From Cricetomys ansorgei (lineage: Eukaryota > Chordata > Mammalia > Rodentia > Nesomyidae), in contig JAMJFZ010000070.1 in the NCBI GenBank assembly GCA_026225945.1, forward strand, positions 1,104,168 through 1,168,167: 64,000 nt of DNA, read 5' to 3'. A program made the position numbers and the translations under genes. The notes below the pieces were generated by a model. That model made no database searches and had not been told where the DNA came from. It was given only the letters and a program-made list of their open reading frames with translations. Shown here piece after piece: positions 47,130-59,600 of this stretch; position 1 is the first letter of the stretch, and each line of letters begins with the position of its first letter.

Positions 47130-47650
47130 TGGACAAGCCCCTTGTCCTGCTCTTCCCCTGTCCAGCGATCTCGGGTGGAAGAACGGTTAGTTAGAGGAAG
47201 CTCTGAAGTGAACAGACTGTATTCTGTGAACAGACGTTTCCAAGGAGACCTTGTCTGTTTGGATTAGGTTGTTGTGAGTGGTGTGTGTGTGTATTTGTGT
47301 GTGTTTTTGTGTCGACCTGGGAGTTTGTGACCGTGCTTGTGGGTGTTTGTGTTTATACCTGATGAGTCCACTGGAGAGGAAGGTAGGCCCCCAGGGAGCC
47401 TAGAGGCAGCGCCATAGAGTCCAGGTGTGTGGCAGTCATGGTGGTCCAGCTCGGAGCAGTGGGTGGGACACTTGTAACAGGTGAGTTTGAAGGGAGAGGA
47501 CCCTAGGGGCCCTATACTTCATCAGCCGCTCAGGTGGGCGTGAGATAGGGACTGATCCAGGCCGGCGATGGCTGTGAGAGCCTGGTGGACTGGGACTGGC
47601 CTGAAGATCCAGACCTGTGGCGTGGCAATGGTATGGGAGTGGCAAGACCC
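47130..47650. other. Single-base-indel-rich island in U13
   Basis: Compared with neighbouring copies this stretch has many isolated insertions (CTTCCCCTGTCC, GAGTGGTGTG, TTTTTGTGTC, GGCCCCCAGG, GGTCCAGCTC, CCGGCGATGG, CCTGGTGGAC, GATCCAGACC) and one longer insertion near 47461. It has comparatively few substitutions. That profile is more typical of long-read consensus error than of divergence between repeat copies. Similar but smaller stretches occur in U12 (42190-42540), U15 (55010-55140) and U17 (63620-64000). Confidence 0.65.
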
Positions 47651-49259
47651 ATCCTCGGGTGGCAGGCCTGGCACCTCTGAGAACTCGGAACAGGCCTGGC
47701 CCAGGTAGCTAGCTAGCTTGCTCCCTTTCCAGCATCAGGGAGACTGCCTAGGTGAGGCATGGCAGAGAGGGAGAGTAGGAAAGCAAGGACTGGGCCTACT
47801 CCTGGAGGCAGCCAAAGAGGTCTGTTTCTAGAGGGCATCCTGGAAGTCCTCAGGCCTGTGGAGGCAGGCGTCTGGACTCTCAGCTCCTAGAAGGAAGGAC
47901 AGGTTTCCTGTTGGGTGGTGGTGGTGTGCCTTCCCCAAGGGAACAGGGTATATGGTCTGGCATCAGACAGGCCTGTCTGCCCTGGATACTCTCTGGCTAG
48001 CACTGTATATAGGAGAGTTGTAGGTTGAGGGGAAAGGAGATAAAGGGAGAGGGTCTGAGAGAGAGAGAGAGAGATCTTAGTATAGGGAAGTGAGGAGGAG
48101 AGGAGAGAGAGAGAGACACAGAGAGACACAGAGACAGATGGGTGTGTGTGTGGGTGTACAATCCCTGCTTGTGAGGCTGGGGGATGTATTTGACTTTGTT
48201 GTTGATTTTGCATGTAGCCTGGTGGTCAAGCTCATTCGTTCACATGAGTGCTCTGTGGACTCTGGTCCCTGGGTCTTGGGCATGGGCCCCTGGAGAGAAA
48301 AGATGAAGGCACCTTTAGAGAGCTTCCAGCAAGGAGGTCACTGAGGAGGGCCACCCTGGTGGCACCAGTGAGAAGTGTGTTGTGCCTTGAGTGTAGGTGC
48401 CCCTTGGGACCCTTCGACTGTCTTCAGAGAGCTCACAGTTGCGTGTGTGCCTAGACCCGGCCATAGGCATTTGAAAGACACATACGTGCCTGAGAGTGAC
48501 TTGGGTGTTTGCAGACAGGAAAGGGAACCCAGGATCCTGAGGGGTGCCTGCTGGTTAGGGTGGGTGGGGGCTGAGGGGATGGGGCTAAGTGGGGGGGGGA
48601 TGAGGTTGTGACAGACTCAGAGAGAGCTCATAATGGTTACCTGGCAATGCCTAGAAGTCAGGTAACCTGGGGCCCCATGCTGGGGCCTGGTAGGCAAGGG
48701 GGTAGATGAGATGGCATGTTTCTGGTTTTGGTATGTCCTCGTCTCCACATCAGTATCCTTCCTGGGTGGCCTGCCTCTGCCTTTGAGGTTGTGGATGTCT
48801 CAGGCCCCTGGTGACCCCTGCTGGGGGTGTTGCCCTCAGCCACCATCTGAACCCTGATGACAGGGCACCTGAAGGCACTTTCCTGGATCCATGGGCAAGA
48901 AGACTCGAGTTTTTGTTGGGCCCTTCTCATCTCCCATCAATCAAAGTCAGAGACTGGAGCCCTCCCAAGGGCACACAGCTGTCTGTTCTGCTTCCATAGG
49001 TGAGCCTCCTTCTGCTAGGTGGGAAGGCCTCTCTGGGCTTCCTGGGACCCCTTCGGGAGGTGTGGCCTTCTCTCCTGACAGGTCATCTGCCCTCCCTCCC
49101 CTGTGTCCTGATCTCTGCTACACCAGGATCCTGCTGCCCTACCAGCCAAGGTTCAGGCTGCCAGGGGATGGCATAAGGTAGGGTGCAGGTCTTTGGCAGG
49201 TGGCCTTGATCTGGGACACTGTTGTGGACAGGCTCCCACAGAGTTAGCACACCTAAGTC

Positions 49260-52200
49260 CTGCAAGGCAGCTCTCGTGGTCATGCAGATGGAGTGAGTTC
49301 AGTCAAAGGCAGCTGGATCCTGCCTGGGGGCACCGAATCAAGACCCACCTCCTGGTCCCCTGGTCTGCTGGTCCTGGAGTCCACCTTGTTTGAGTCTGAG
49401 GGTGCTCCCCTGTGGTCCAGATTGCCACGGGGTTCTCCTACGATTCTCTCTGGGATCTCATCAGAGAGGACCTTCAGGAACTCCCTGGCACCCAGAATGG
49501 CTTGGAGTGTAACATGGCATTGCATTTGAGGAGCTCCCACCTTCCCACCCCTGTACTCTGCTCCCCACTGTGTTCTGCTACACTCAGGTCCTAGGCTCAC
49601 CAGGTTTCCTGAGACATCCCCTGTGGGCGAGAAGCCCCTCACTCTCCTGCAAAGCTCCCCACGTGGTTAGGATCCCCCCAGGTACAGGGTTTGTGCCCCA
49701 TCTCTGACCAGTCCCTGCCAGAACATTGGTGGCCATTTTGAAGTCCAGTGGCGGCTGAGCCAGCGTATGGCTCTTCTTTTTTTCTTGAAAAGTGTTTTGC
49801 TCAGGTATAGGCCTAGGGAATGGAGCCAGGCTCTACTCCCTGGAGGTCGGCTTTCTGGGTGTACTACTGCCATCAAGCAGAATGATTATGCTGATCCCAC
49901 CGGCAGGTCCCTGTGCTGCTCCTGGACATGGAGGCAAGCAGGATAAGCACCGCCAGGGTCTTGGCTGCAGCAGAAGGACTAGTGGGTCTCCCTCCAGCAG
50001 ACTGGGCACCCCAGGAGAGCCGTGGGAAGGAAACAGGTCTGCTCCCATGAGAGGATCTTCCTGCCAGGGACCCTGGATCAGGGGCTGTGTGTGGGTTGAG
50101 GCTGTGGAATTAGTGTAGCCTGCCAGTGGGCAGGAGCCCACTGTGGACGGCCCCCTCTCTTTTGGTTTAGGCTCGCCTGCAGCACCCACAACTCACACAC
50201 TGATCTCGCTCCTCCTCCATAACACCACCTCAGAATCTTTTCAGGGCTGTTCTCAGGCTGTCAAGGCCAAATAGCCAATGTCACCAAAGAACCTCCATCC
50301 ATTTCACTTCATCCCTGCCTTCCTCATTCCCTCCTCTCCTCTCTCTTCTCCGTCTGCATCACATTCTCTCTGCCTTCCTAATTTTTTCTTTGCATTTCAT
50401 TTTTGTTCCCCCCCCCTTTATTTTTTATATATTGCTTGTTTGCTTTTTGGTTTTTTTTTGTCCTTTGGACATTGGGGATTCTGTTTGAGTAGGACTGCAG
50501 GTCAAGTTGAGGGGCAAGGCCCTGTCAGGAAATGTATCTACCCTATAACCACATGCCCAGAGTCTTAGAAGCAGACTGGGAGCCAACAGCAAGGACAGAG
50601 GCCACCTGGTTGTGTGTAGTTGGTGGGCCCAAGGCAGGCTAGTGTGTGGCTCGGGTGAGTCTTAGTAGAAGCAGCCAGAGTGGGGTGTGGACTGAAGGGT
50701 GCCCTGCCTCCCCTAACCAACACCCTCCCTGCGATGCCCAACACCTATGCGGGCAGCCCACTTGCGGGTTCAGCTGACGAGGTCACCTTGCCTGACCGCC
50801 AGGGAGAACTAACACCCAGGTCGAAGGGTGGACAAGCCCCTTGTCCTGCTCTTCCCTGTCCAGCGATCTCGGGTGGAAGAACGGTTAGTTAGAGGACGCT
50901 CTGAAGTGAACAGACTGTATTCTGTGAACAGACGGTTCCAAGGAGACCTTGTCTGTTTGGATTAGGGTGTTGTGAGTGTGTGTGTGTGTATTTGTGTGTG
51001 TTTGTGTTGTCCTGGGAGTTTGTGGCCGTGCTTGTGGGTGTTTGTGTTTATACCTGATGAGTCCACTGGAGAGGAAGGTAGGCCCCAGGGAGCGTACAGG
51101 CAGCGCCATAGAGTCCAGGTGTGTGGCAGTCATGGTGGTCAGCTCAGAGCAGTGGGGGAAGTAACAGGTGAGTTTGAAGGGGAGGACCCTCGGGGCCCTA
51201 TACCTCATCAGCCGCTCAGGTGGGCGTGAGATAGGGACTGATCCAGGCCGGGATGGCTGTGAGAGCCTGTGACTGGGCCTGGCCTGAAGATCAGACCTGT
51301 GGCGTGGCAATGGTATGGGAAGTGGCAAGACCCATCCTCGGGTGGCAGGCCTGGCACCTCTGAGAACTCGGAACAGGCCTGGCCCCAGGTAGCTAGCTAG
51401 CTTGCTCCCTTTCCAGCATCAGGGAGACTGCCTAGGTGAGGCATGGCAGAGAGGGAGAGTAGGAAAGCAAGGACTGGGCCTACTCCTGGAGGCAGCCAAA
51501 GAGGTCTGTTTCTAGAGGGCATCGTGGAAGTCCTCAGGCCTGTGGAGGCAGGCGTCTGGACTCTCTCTCAGCTCCTAGAAGGAAGGACAGGTTCCTGTTG
51601 GGTGGTGGTGTGCCTTCCCCAAGGGAACAGGGTATATGGTATGGCATCAGACAGGCCTGTCTGCCCTGGATACTCTCTGGCTAGCACTGTATATAGGAGA
51701 GTTGTAGGTTGAGGGGAAAGGAGATAAAGGGAGAGGGTCTGAGAGAGAGAGAGAGAGATCTTAGTATAGCGAAGTGAGGAGGAGAGGAGAGAGAGAGAGA
51801 CACAGAGAGACACAGAGACAGATGGGTGTGTGTGTGGGTGTACAATCCCTGCTTGTGAGGCTGGGGGATGTATTTGACTTTGTTGTTGATTTTGCATGTA
51901 GCCTGGTGGTCAAGCTCATTCGTTCACATGAGTGCTCTGTGGACTCTGTCCCTTGGTCTTGGGCATGGGCCCCTGGAGAGAAAAGATGAAGGCACCTTTA
52001 GAGAGCTTCCAGCAAGGAGGTCACTGAGGAGGGCCACCCTGGTGGCACCAGTGAGAAGTGTGTTGTGCCTTGAGTGTAGGTGCCCCTGGGACCCTTCGAC
52101 TGTCTTCAGAGAGCTCACAGTTGCGTGTGTGCCTAGACCCGGCCATAGGCATTTGAAAGACACATACGTGCCTGAGAGTGACTTGGGTGTTTGCAGACAG

Positions 52201-52942
52201 GAAAGGGAACCCAGGATCCTGAGGGGTGCCTGCTGGTTAGGGTGGGTGGGGGCTGAGGGGATGGGGCTAAGTGGGGGGGGGATGAGGTTGTGACAGACTC
52301 AGAGAGAGCTCATAATGGTTACCTGGCAATGCCTAGAAGTCAGGTAACCTGGGGCCCCATGCTGGGGCCTGGTAGGCAAGGGGGTAGATGAGATGGCATG
52401 TTTCTGGTTTTGGTATGTCCTCGTCTCCACATCAGTATCCTTCCTGGGTGGCCTGCCTCTGCCTTTGAGGTTGTGGATGTCTCAGGCCCCTGTTGACCCC
52501 TGCTGGGGGTGTTGCCCTCAGCCACCATCTGAACCCTGATGACAGGGCACCTGAAGGCACTTTCCTGGATCCATGGGCAAGAAGACTCGAGTTTTTGTTG
52601 GGTCCTTCTCATCTCCCATCAATCAAAGTCACAGACTGGAGCCCTCCCAAGGGCACACAGCTGTCTGTTCTGCTTCCATAGGTGAGCCTCCTTCTGCTAG
52701 GTGGGAAGGCCTCTCTGGGCTTCCTGGGTCCCCTTCGGGAGGTGTGGCCTTCTCTCCTGACAGGTCATCTGCCCTCCCTCCCCTGTGTCCTGATCTCTGC
52801 TACACCAGGATCCTGCTGCCCTACCAGCCAAGGTTCAGGCTGCCAGGGGATGGCATAAGGTAGGGTGCAGGTCTTCGGCAGGTGGCCTTGATCTGGGACA
52901 CTGTTGTGGACAGGCTCCCACAGAGTTAGCACACACTAAGTC
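49260..52942 (+). repeat. Repeat unit U14 (115-bp deletion variant)
   Basis: This is a short unit of 3683 bp. The block equivalent to U4 12007-12121 is missing, with the junction at ACAGGTCTGCTCCC near 50034. Several one-base losses (near 49840, 50211 and 50654) offset small gains elsewhere. It carries GCGTACAGG (shared with U11) and GGCCCCTGTTGACC at 52485-52498 (shared with U15-U17). A one-base deletion in ACTCTGTCCC near 51945 again yields a fortuitous ATG-started 141-codon frame. No gene is supported. Confidence 0.95.
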
Positions 52943-55900
52943 CTGCAAGGCAGCTCTCGTGGTCATGCAGATGGAGTGAGTTCAGTCAAAGGCAGCTGGA
53001 TCCTGCCTGGGGGCACCGAATCAAGACCCACCTCCTGGTCCCCTGGTCTGCTGGTCCTGGAGTCCACCTTGTTTGAGTCTGAGGGTGCTCCCCTGTGGTC
53101 CAGATTGCCACGGGGTTCTCCTACGATTCTCTCTGGGATCTCATCAGAGAGGACCTTCAGGAACTCCCTGGCACCCAGAATGGCTTGGAGTGTAACATGG
53201 CATTGCATTTGAGGAGCTCCCACCTTCCCACCCCTGTACTCTGCTCCCCACTGTGTTCTGCTACACTCAGGTCCTAGGCTCACCAGTTTCCTGAGACATC
53301 CCCTGTGGGCGAGAAGCCCCTCACTCTCCTGCAAAGCTCCCCACGTGGTTAGGATCCCCCCAGGTACAGGGTTTGTGCCCCATCTCTGACCAGTCCCTGC
53401 CAGAACATAGGTGGCCATTTTGAAGTCCAGTGGCGGCTGAGCCAGCGTATGGCTCTTCTTTTTTTCTTGAAAAGTGTTTTGCTCAGGTATAGGCCTAGGG
53501 AATGGAGCCAGGCTCTACTCCCTTGGAGGTCGGCTTTCTGGGTGTACTACTGCCATCAAGCAGAATGATTATGCTGATCCCACTGGCAGGTCCCTGTGCT
53601 GCTCCTGGACATGGAGGCAAGCAGGATAAGCACCGCCAGGGTCTTGGCTGCAGCAGAAGGACTAGTGGGTCTCCCTCCAGCAGACTCCAGGAGAGCCACA
53701 GGGCTGGAGACCGTGACCGAGAGAGCCGTGGGAAGAAAACAGGGCTTCTGCTCCAGGAGAGAGGACTGTGGCAGATCTGCTCCCATGAGAGGCCAGGGAC
53801 ACTGGGTCAGGGGCTGTGTGTGGGTTGAGGCTGTGGAATTAGTGTAGCCTGCCAGTGGGCAGGAGCCCACTGTGGACGGCCCCTTCTCTTTTGGTTTAGG
53901 CTCGCCAGCAGCACCCACAACTCACACACTGCTCTGGCTCCCTCCTGCACAACCCCACCTCAGAATCTTTTCAGGGCTGATCTCAGGCTGTCAAGGCCAA
54001 ATAGCCAATGTCACCAAAGAACCTCCATCCATTTCACTTCATCCCTGCCTTCCTCATTCCCTCCTCTCCTCTCTCTTCTCCGTCTGCATCACATTCTCTC
54101 TGCCTTCCTAATTTTTTCTTTGCATTTCATTTTTTTTCCCTCCCCTTTATTTTTTATATATTGCTTGTTTGCTTTTTTGTTTTTTTTTTGTCCTTTGGAC
54201 ATTGGGGATTCTGTTTGAGTAGGACTGCAGGTCATGTTGAGGGGCAAGGCCCTGTCAGGAAATGTATCTACCCTATAACCACATGCCCAGAGTCTTAGAA
54301 GCAGACTGGGAGGCAACAGCAAGGACAGAGGCCACCTGGTTGTGTGTAGTTGGTGGGCCCAAGGCAGGCTAGTGTGTGTGGCTCTGGGTGAGTCTTAGTA
54401 GAAGCAGCCAGAGTGGGGTGTGGACTGAAGGGTGCCCTGCCTCCCCTAACCAACACCCTCCCTGAGATTTCAACACCTATGCGGGCAGCCCAGTTGAGGG
54501 TTCAGCTGACGAGGTCACCTTGCCTGACCGCCATGGAGAACTAACACCCAGGTCGAAGGGTGGACAAGCCCCTTGTCCTGCTCTTCCCTGTCCAGCGATC
54601 TCGGGTGGAGAGAACGGTTAGTTAGAGGACGCTCTGAAGTAAACAGACTGTATTCTGTGAACAGACAGTTCCAAGGAGACCTTGTCTGTTTGGATTAGGG
54701 TGTTGTGAGTGTGTGTGTGTGTATTTGTGTGTGTTTGTGTTGTCCTGGGAGTTTTGTGGCCGTGCTTGTGGGTGTTTGTGTTTATACCTGATGAGTCCAC
54801 TGGAGAGGAAGGTAGGCCCCAGGGAGCATACAGGCAGCGCCATAGAGTCCAGGTGTGTGGCAGTCATGGTGGTCAACTCAGAGCAGTGGGGGAAGTAACA
54901 GGTGAGTTTGAAGGGGAGGACCCTCGGGGCCCTATACCTCATCAGCCGCTCAGGTGGGCGTGAGATAGGGACTGTTCCAGGCCGGGATGGCTGTGAGAGC
55001 CTGTGACTGGGCTGGCTGGCCTGGGTGATCAGACGTGTGGCGTGGCAATGGTATGGGAAGTGGCAAGACCCATCCTCAGGTGGCAGGCCTGGCACCTCTG
55101 AGAACTCGGAACAGGCCTGGCCCCTGGTAGATAGCTAGCTGGTTCCCTTTCCAGCATCAGGGAGACTGCCTAGGTGAGGCATGGCAGAGAGGGAGAGTAG
55201 GAAAGCAAGGACTGGGCCTACTCCTGGAGGCAGCCAAAGAGGTCTGTTTCTAGAGGGCATCCTGGAAGTCCTCAGGCCTGTGGAGGCAGGCGTCTGGACT
55301 CTCTCTCAGCTCCTAGAAGGAAGGACAGGTTTCTGTTGGGTGGTGGTGTGCCTTCCCCAAGGGAACAGGGTATATGGTATGGCATCAGACAGGCCTGTCT
55401 GCCCTGGATACTCTCTGACTAGCACTGTATATAGGAGAGTTGTAGGTTGAGGGGAAAGGAGATAAAGGGAGAGGGTCTGAGAGAGAGAGAGAGAGAGAGA
55501 GATCTTAGTATAAGCGAAGTGAGGAGGAGAGGAGAGAGAGAGAGACACAGAGAGACACAGAGACAGATTGGTGTGTGTGTGGGTGTACAATCCCTGCTTC
55601 TGAGGCTGGGGGATGTATTTGACTTTGTTGTTGATTTTGCATGTAGCCTGCTGGTCAAGCTCATTCGTTCACATGAGTGCTCTATGGACTCTTGTCCCTT
55701 GGTCTTGGGCATGGGCCCCTGGAGAGAAAAGATGAAGGCACCTTTAGAGAGCTTACAGCAAGGAGGTTCACTGAGGAGGGCCACCCTGGTGGCACCAGTG
55801 AGAAGTGTGTTGTGCCTTGAGTGTAGGTGCCCCTGGGACCCTTCGACTGTCTTCAGAGAGCTCACAGTTGCCGTGTGTGCCTAGACCCGGCCATAGGCAT

Positions 55901-56689
55901 TTGAAAGACACATACATGCCTGAGAGTGACTTGGGTGTTTGCAGACAGGAAAGGGAACCCAGGATCCTGAGGGTTGCCTGCTGGTTAGGGTGGGTGGGGG
56001 CTGAGGGGATGGGGCTAAGTGGGGGGGGGGGATGAGGTTGTGACAGACTCAGAGAGAGCTCATGATGGTTACCTGGCAATGCCTAGAAGTCAGGTAACCT
56101 GGGGCCCATGCTGGGGCCTGGTAGCAAGGGGGTAGATGAGATGGCATGTTTCTGGTTTTGATATGTCCTCGTCTCCACATCAGTATCCTTCCTGGGTGGC
56201 CTGCCTCTGCCTTTGAGGTTGTGGATGTCTCAGGCCCCTGTTGACCCCTGCTGGGGGTGTTGCCCTCAGCCACCATCTGAACCCTGATGACAGGGCACCT
56301 GAAGGCACTTTCCTGGATCCATGGGCAAGAAGACTCGAGTTTTTGTTGGGCCCTTCTCATCTCCCATCAATCAAAGTCAGAGACTGGAGCCCTCCCAAGG
56401 GCACACAGCTGTCTGTTCTGCTTCCAGAGGTGAGCCTCCTTCTGCTAGGTGGGAAGGCCTCGCTGGGCTTCCTTAGACCCCTTCGGGAGGTGTGGCCTTC
56501 TCTCCTGACAGGTCATCTGCCCTCCCTCCCCTGTGTCCTGATCTCTGCTACACCAGGATCCTGCTGCCCTACCAGCCAAGGTTCAGGCTGCCAGGGGATG
56601 GCATAAGGTAGGGTGCAGGTCTTTGGCAGGTGGCCTTAACCTGGGACACTGTTGTGGACAGGCTCCCACAGAGTTAGCACACCCAAGTC
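52943..56689 (+). repeat. Repeat unit U15 (type C)
   Basis: The copy is 3747 bp. It shares a private variant set with U17: CAACACC after GAGATTT (54465), CCCAGTTGAGGG, AAGTAAACAG and ACAGACAGTTCC. The set also includes GGTCAACTC, GACTGTTCCAGG, TAGATAGCTAGCTGG, GGCATCCTGG, CTCTATGGACTC and GCTTACAGC. Its indel hotspot (53690-53800) is scrambled rather than cleanly deleted. It has (GA)12 at 55479-55502. A few one-base insertions (near 54748, 55512, 55768 and 55871) break frames that are open in its neighbours. No gene is supported. Confidence 0.94.
53685..53805. other. Scrambled indel hotspot in U15
   Basis: After CTCCAGCAGACT the sequence runs CCAGGAGAGCCACAGGG, then CTGGAGACCGTGACC, then a second GAGCCGTGGGAAG and a GGACTGTGGCAG segment before GTTCCAT-free TCTGCTCCCATGAGAGG. 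Pieces of the 115-bp block are present but reordered or shortened. The usual ATCTTCCTGCC after GAGAGG is missing. It occupies the same place as the clean deletion in U14 and U17, so it may be an intermediate, an independent rearrangement or a misassembly. Confidence 0.6.
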
Positions 56690-59600
56690 CTGCAAGGCAG
56701 CTCTCGTGGTCATGCAGATGGAGTGAGTTCAGTCAAAGGCAGCTGGATCCTGCCTGGAGGCACCGAATCAAGACCCACGTCCTGGTCCCCTGGTCTCCTG
56801 GTCCTGGAGTCCACCTTGTTTGAGTCTGAGGGTGCTCCCCTGTGGTCCAGATTGCCATGGGGTTGTCCTATGATTCTCTCTGGGATCTCATCAGAGAGGA
56901 CCTTCAGAGAACTCCCTGGCACCCAGAATGGCTTGGAGTGTAACATGGCATTGCATTTGAGGAGCTCCCACCTTTCCACTCCCCGTACTCCGCTCCCCAC
57001 TGTGGTCTGCTACACTCAGGTCCTAGGCTCACCAGGTTTCCTGACACATCCCCTGTGGGCGTGAAGCCCCTCACCCTCCTGCAAAGCTCCCCACGTGGTT
57101 AGGATTCCCCCCAGGTACAGGGTTTGTGCCCCATCTCTGACCAGTCCCTGCCCAGAACATAGGTGGCCATTTTGAAGTCCAGTGGCGGCTGAGCCAGCGT
57201 ATGGCTCTTCTTTTTTTTCTTGAAAAGCTGTTTTGCTCAGGTATAGGCCTAGGGAATGGAGCCAGGCTCTACTCCCTTGGAGGTCGGCTTTCTGGGTGTA
57301 CTACTGCCATCAAGCAGAATGATTATGCTGATCCCACTGGCAGGTCCCTGTGCTGCTCCTGGACATGGAGGCAAGCAGGATAAGCACCCGCCAGGGTCTT
57401 GGCTGCAGCAGAAGGACTACTGGGTCTCCCTCCAGCAGACTGGGCACCCCAGGAGAGGACGTGGGAAGAAACAGGTCTTGAGACCCGTGACCTAGGAGGG
57501 CAGCACCCCTCCAGAGGTAAGCAGGGAACCTCTGGGCTTTGCCTGCTCCAGGAGCGAAGCACCTCCTCCTTACTGTGGCAGCCAGTCTGTCCATGGGATG
57601 AATCTACCTGCCAGGGATCCATGGACCCTGGGTCAGGGGCTGTGTGTGGGTTGAGGCTGTGGAATTAGTGTATCCTGCCAGTGGGATCAGGAGCCCACTG
57701 TGGTACGGCCCCCTGTCTTTTTGGTTTAGGCTCGCCAGCAGCACCCACAAACTCACACACTGATCCTCGCTCCCTCCTCCATAACAACCACCTCAGAATC
57801 TTTTCATGGCTGTTCTCAGGCTGTCAACCTCCAAATAGCCAATGTCACCAAAGAACCTCCATCCTTTTCACGTCATTCCCTGCCTTCCTCATTCCCTCCT
57901 CTCCTCTCTCATTCTCCGTCTGCAGTTTCACATTCCTCTCTGCCTTCCTAATTTTTTCTTTGCATTTCATTTTTGTTCCCCTCCCCTTTAGTTTTTATAT
58001 ATTGCTTGTTTGCTTTTTGTTTTGTTTTTTGTCCTTTGGAACATTGGGGATTCTGTTTGAGTAGGACTGCCAGGTGGAAGTTGAGGGGCACAGGCCCTGT
58101 CCAGGCAAATGTATCTACCCTACAGCCACATGCCCAGTCAGTCTTAGAAGCAAGACTGGGAGCCAACGGCAAGGACAGAGGCCACCTGGTTGTGTGTAGT
58201 TGGTGGGCCCAAGGCAGGCTAGTGTGTGGCTCTGGGTGAGTCTTAGTAGAAGCAGCCAGAGTGGGGTGTGGACTGAAGGGTGCCCTGCCTCCCCTAACCA
58301 ACACCCTCCCTGCGATGCCCAACACCTATGCGGGCAGCCCAGTTGCGGGTTCAGCTGACGAGGTCACCTTGCCTGACCGCCAGGGAGAACTAACACCCAG
58401 GTCGAAGGGTGGACAAGCCCCTTGTCCTGCTCTTCCTGTCCAGCGATCTCGGGTGGAAGAACGGTTAGTTAGAGGACGCTCTGAAGTGAACAGACTGTAT
58501 TCTGTGAACAGACGTTTCCAAGGAGACCTTGTCTGTTTGGATTAGGGTGTTGTGAGTGTGTGTGTGTGTATTTGTGTGTGTTTGTGTTGTCTGGGAGTTT
58601 GTGGCCGTGCTTGTGGGTGTTTGTGTTTATACCTGATGAGTCCACTGGAGAGGAAGGTAGGCCCCAGGGAGCATACAGGCAGCGCCATAGAGTCCAGGTG
58701 TGTGGCAGTCATGGTGGTCAGCTCAGAGCAGTGGGGGAAGTAACAGGTGAGTTTGAAGGGGAGGACCCTCGGGGCCCTATACCTCATCAGCCGCTCAGGT
58801 GGGCGTGAGATAGGGACTGATCCAGGCCGGGATGGCTGTGAGAGCCTGTGACTGGGCCTGGCCTGAAGATCAGACCTGTGGCGTGGCAATGGTATGGGAA
58901 GTGGCAAGACCCATCCTCGGGTGGCAGGCCTGGCACCTCTGAGAACTCGGAACAGGCCTGGCCCCAGGTAGCTAGCTAGCTTGCTCCCTTTCCAGCATCA
59001 GGGAGACTGCCTAGGTGAGGCATGGCAGAGAGGGAGAGTAGGAAAGCAAGGACTGGGCCTACTCCTGGAGGCAGCCAAAGAGGTCTGTTTCTAGAGGGCA
59101 TCGTGGAAGTCCTCAGGCCTGTGGAGGCAGGCGTCTGGACTCTCTCTCAGCTCCTAGAAGGAAGGACAGGTTCCTGTTGGGTCGTGGTGTGCCTTCCCCA
59201 AGGGAACAGGGTATATGGTCTGGCATCAGACAGGCCTGTCTGCCCTGGATACTCTCTGGCTAGCACTGTATATAGGAGAGTTGTAGGTTGAGGGGAAAGG
59301 AGATAAAGGGAGAGGGTCTGAGAGAGAGAGAGAGAGATCTTAGTATAGGGAAGTGAGGAAGGAGAGGAGAGAGAGAGAGACACAGAGAGACACAGAGACA
59401 GATGGGTGTGTGTGTGGGTGTACAATCCCTGCTTCTGAGGCTGGGGGATGTATTTGACTTTGTTGTTGATTTTGCATGTAGCCTGGTGGTCAAGCTCATT
59501 CGTTCACATGAGTGCTCTGTGGACTCTGTCCCTGGGTCTTGGGCATGGGCCCCTGGAGAGAAAAGATGAAGGCACCTTTAGAGAGCTTCCAGCAAGGAGG

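Larger units (their letters stand above)
45435..49259 (+). repeat. Repeat unit U13 (mosaic with A-type segments)
   Basis: The copy is 3825 bp. It carries the intact 31-bp palindrome at 45989-46019, identical to U2 but not to the core. It also has the A-type AAGTTTTTTGCTCAG, CCCCTATCTTTTGG and GGTGAAGTTG states. A hairpin loop is inverted at 46417-46436. A run of about 16-17 T lies near 46743. The stretch 47130-47650 has many single-base insertions. From about 47750 onward it matches core units. No gene is supported. Confidence 0.94.
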
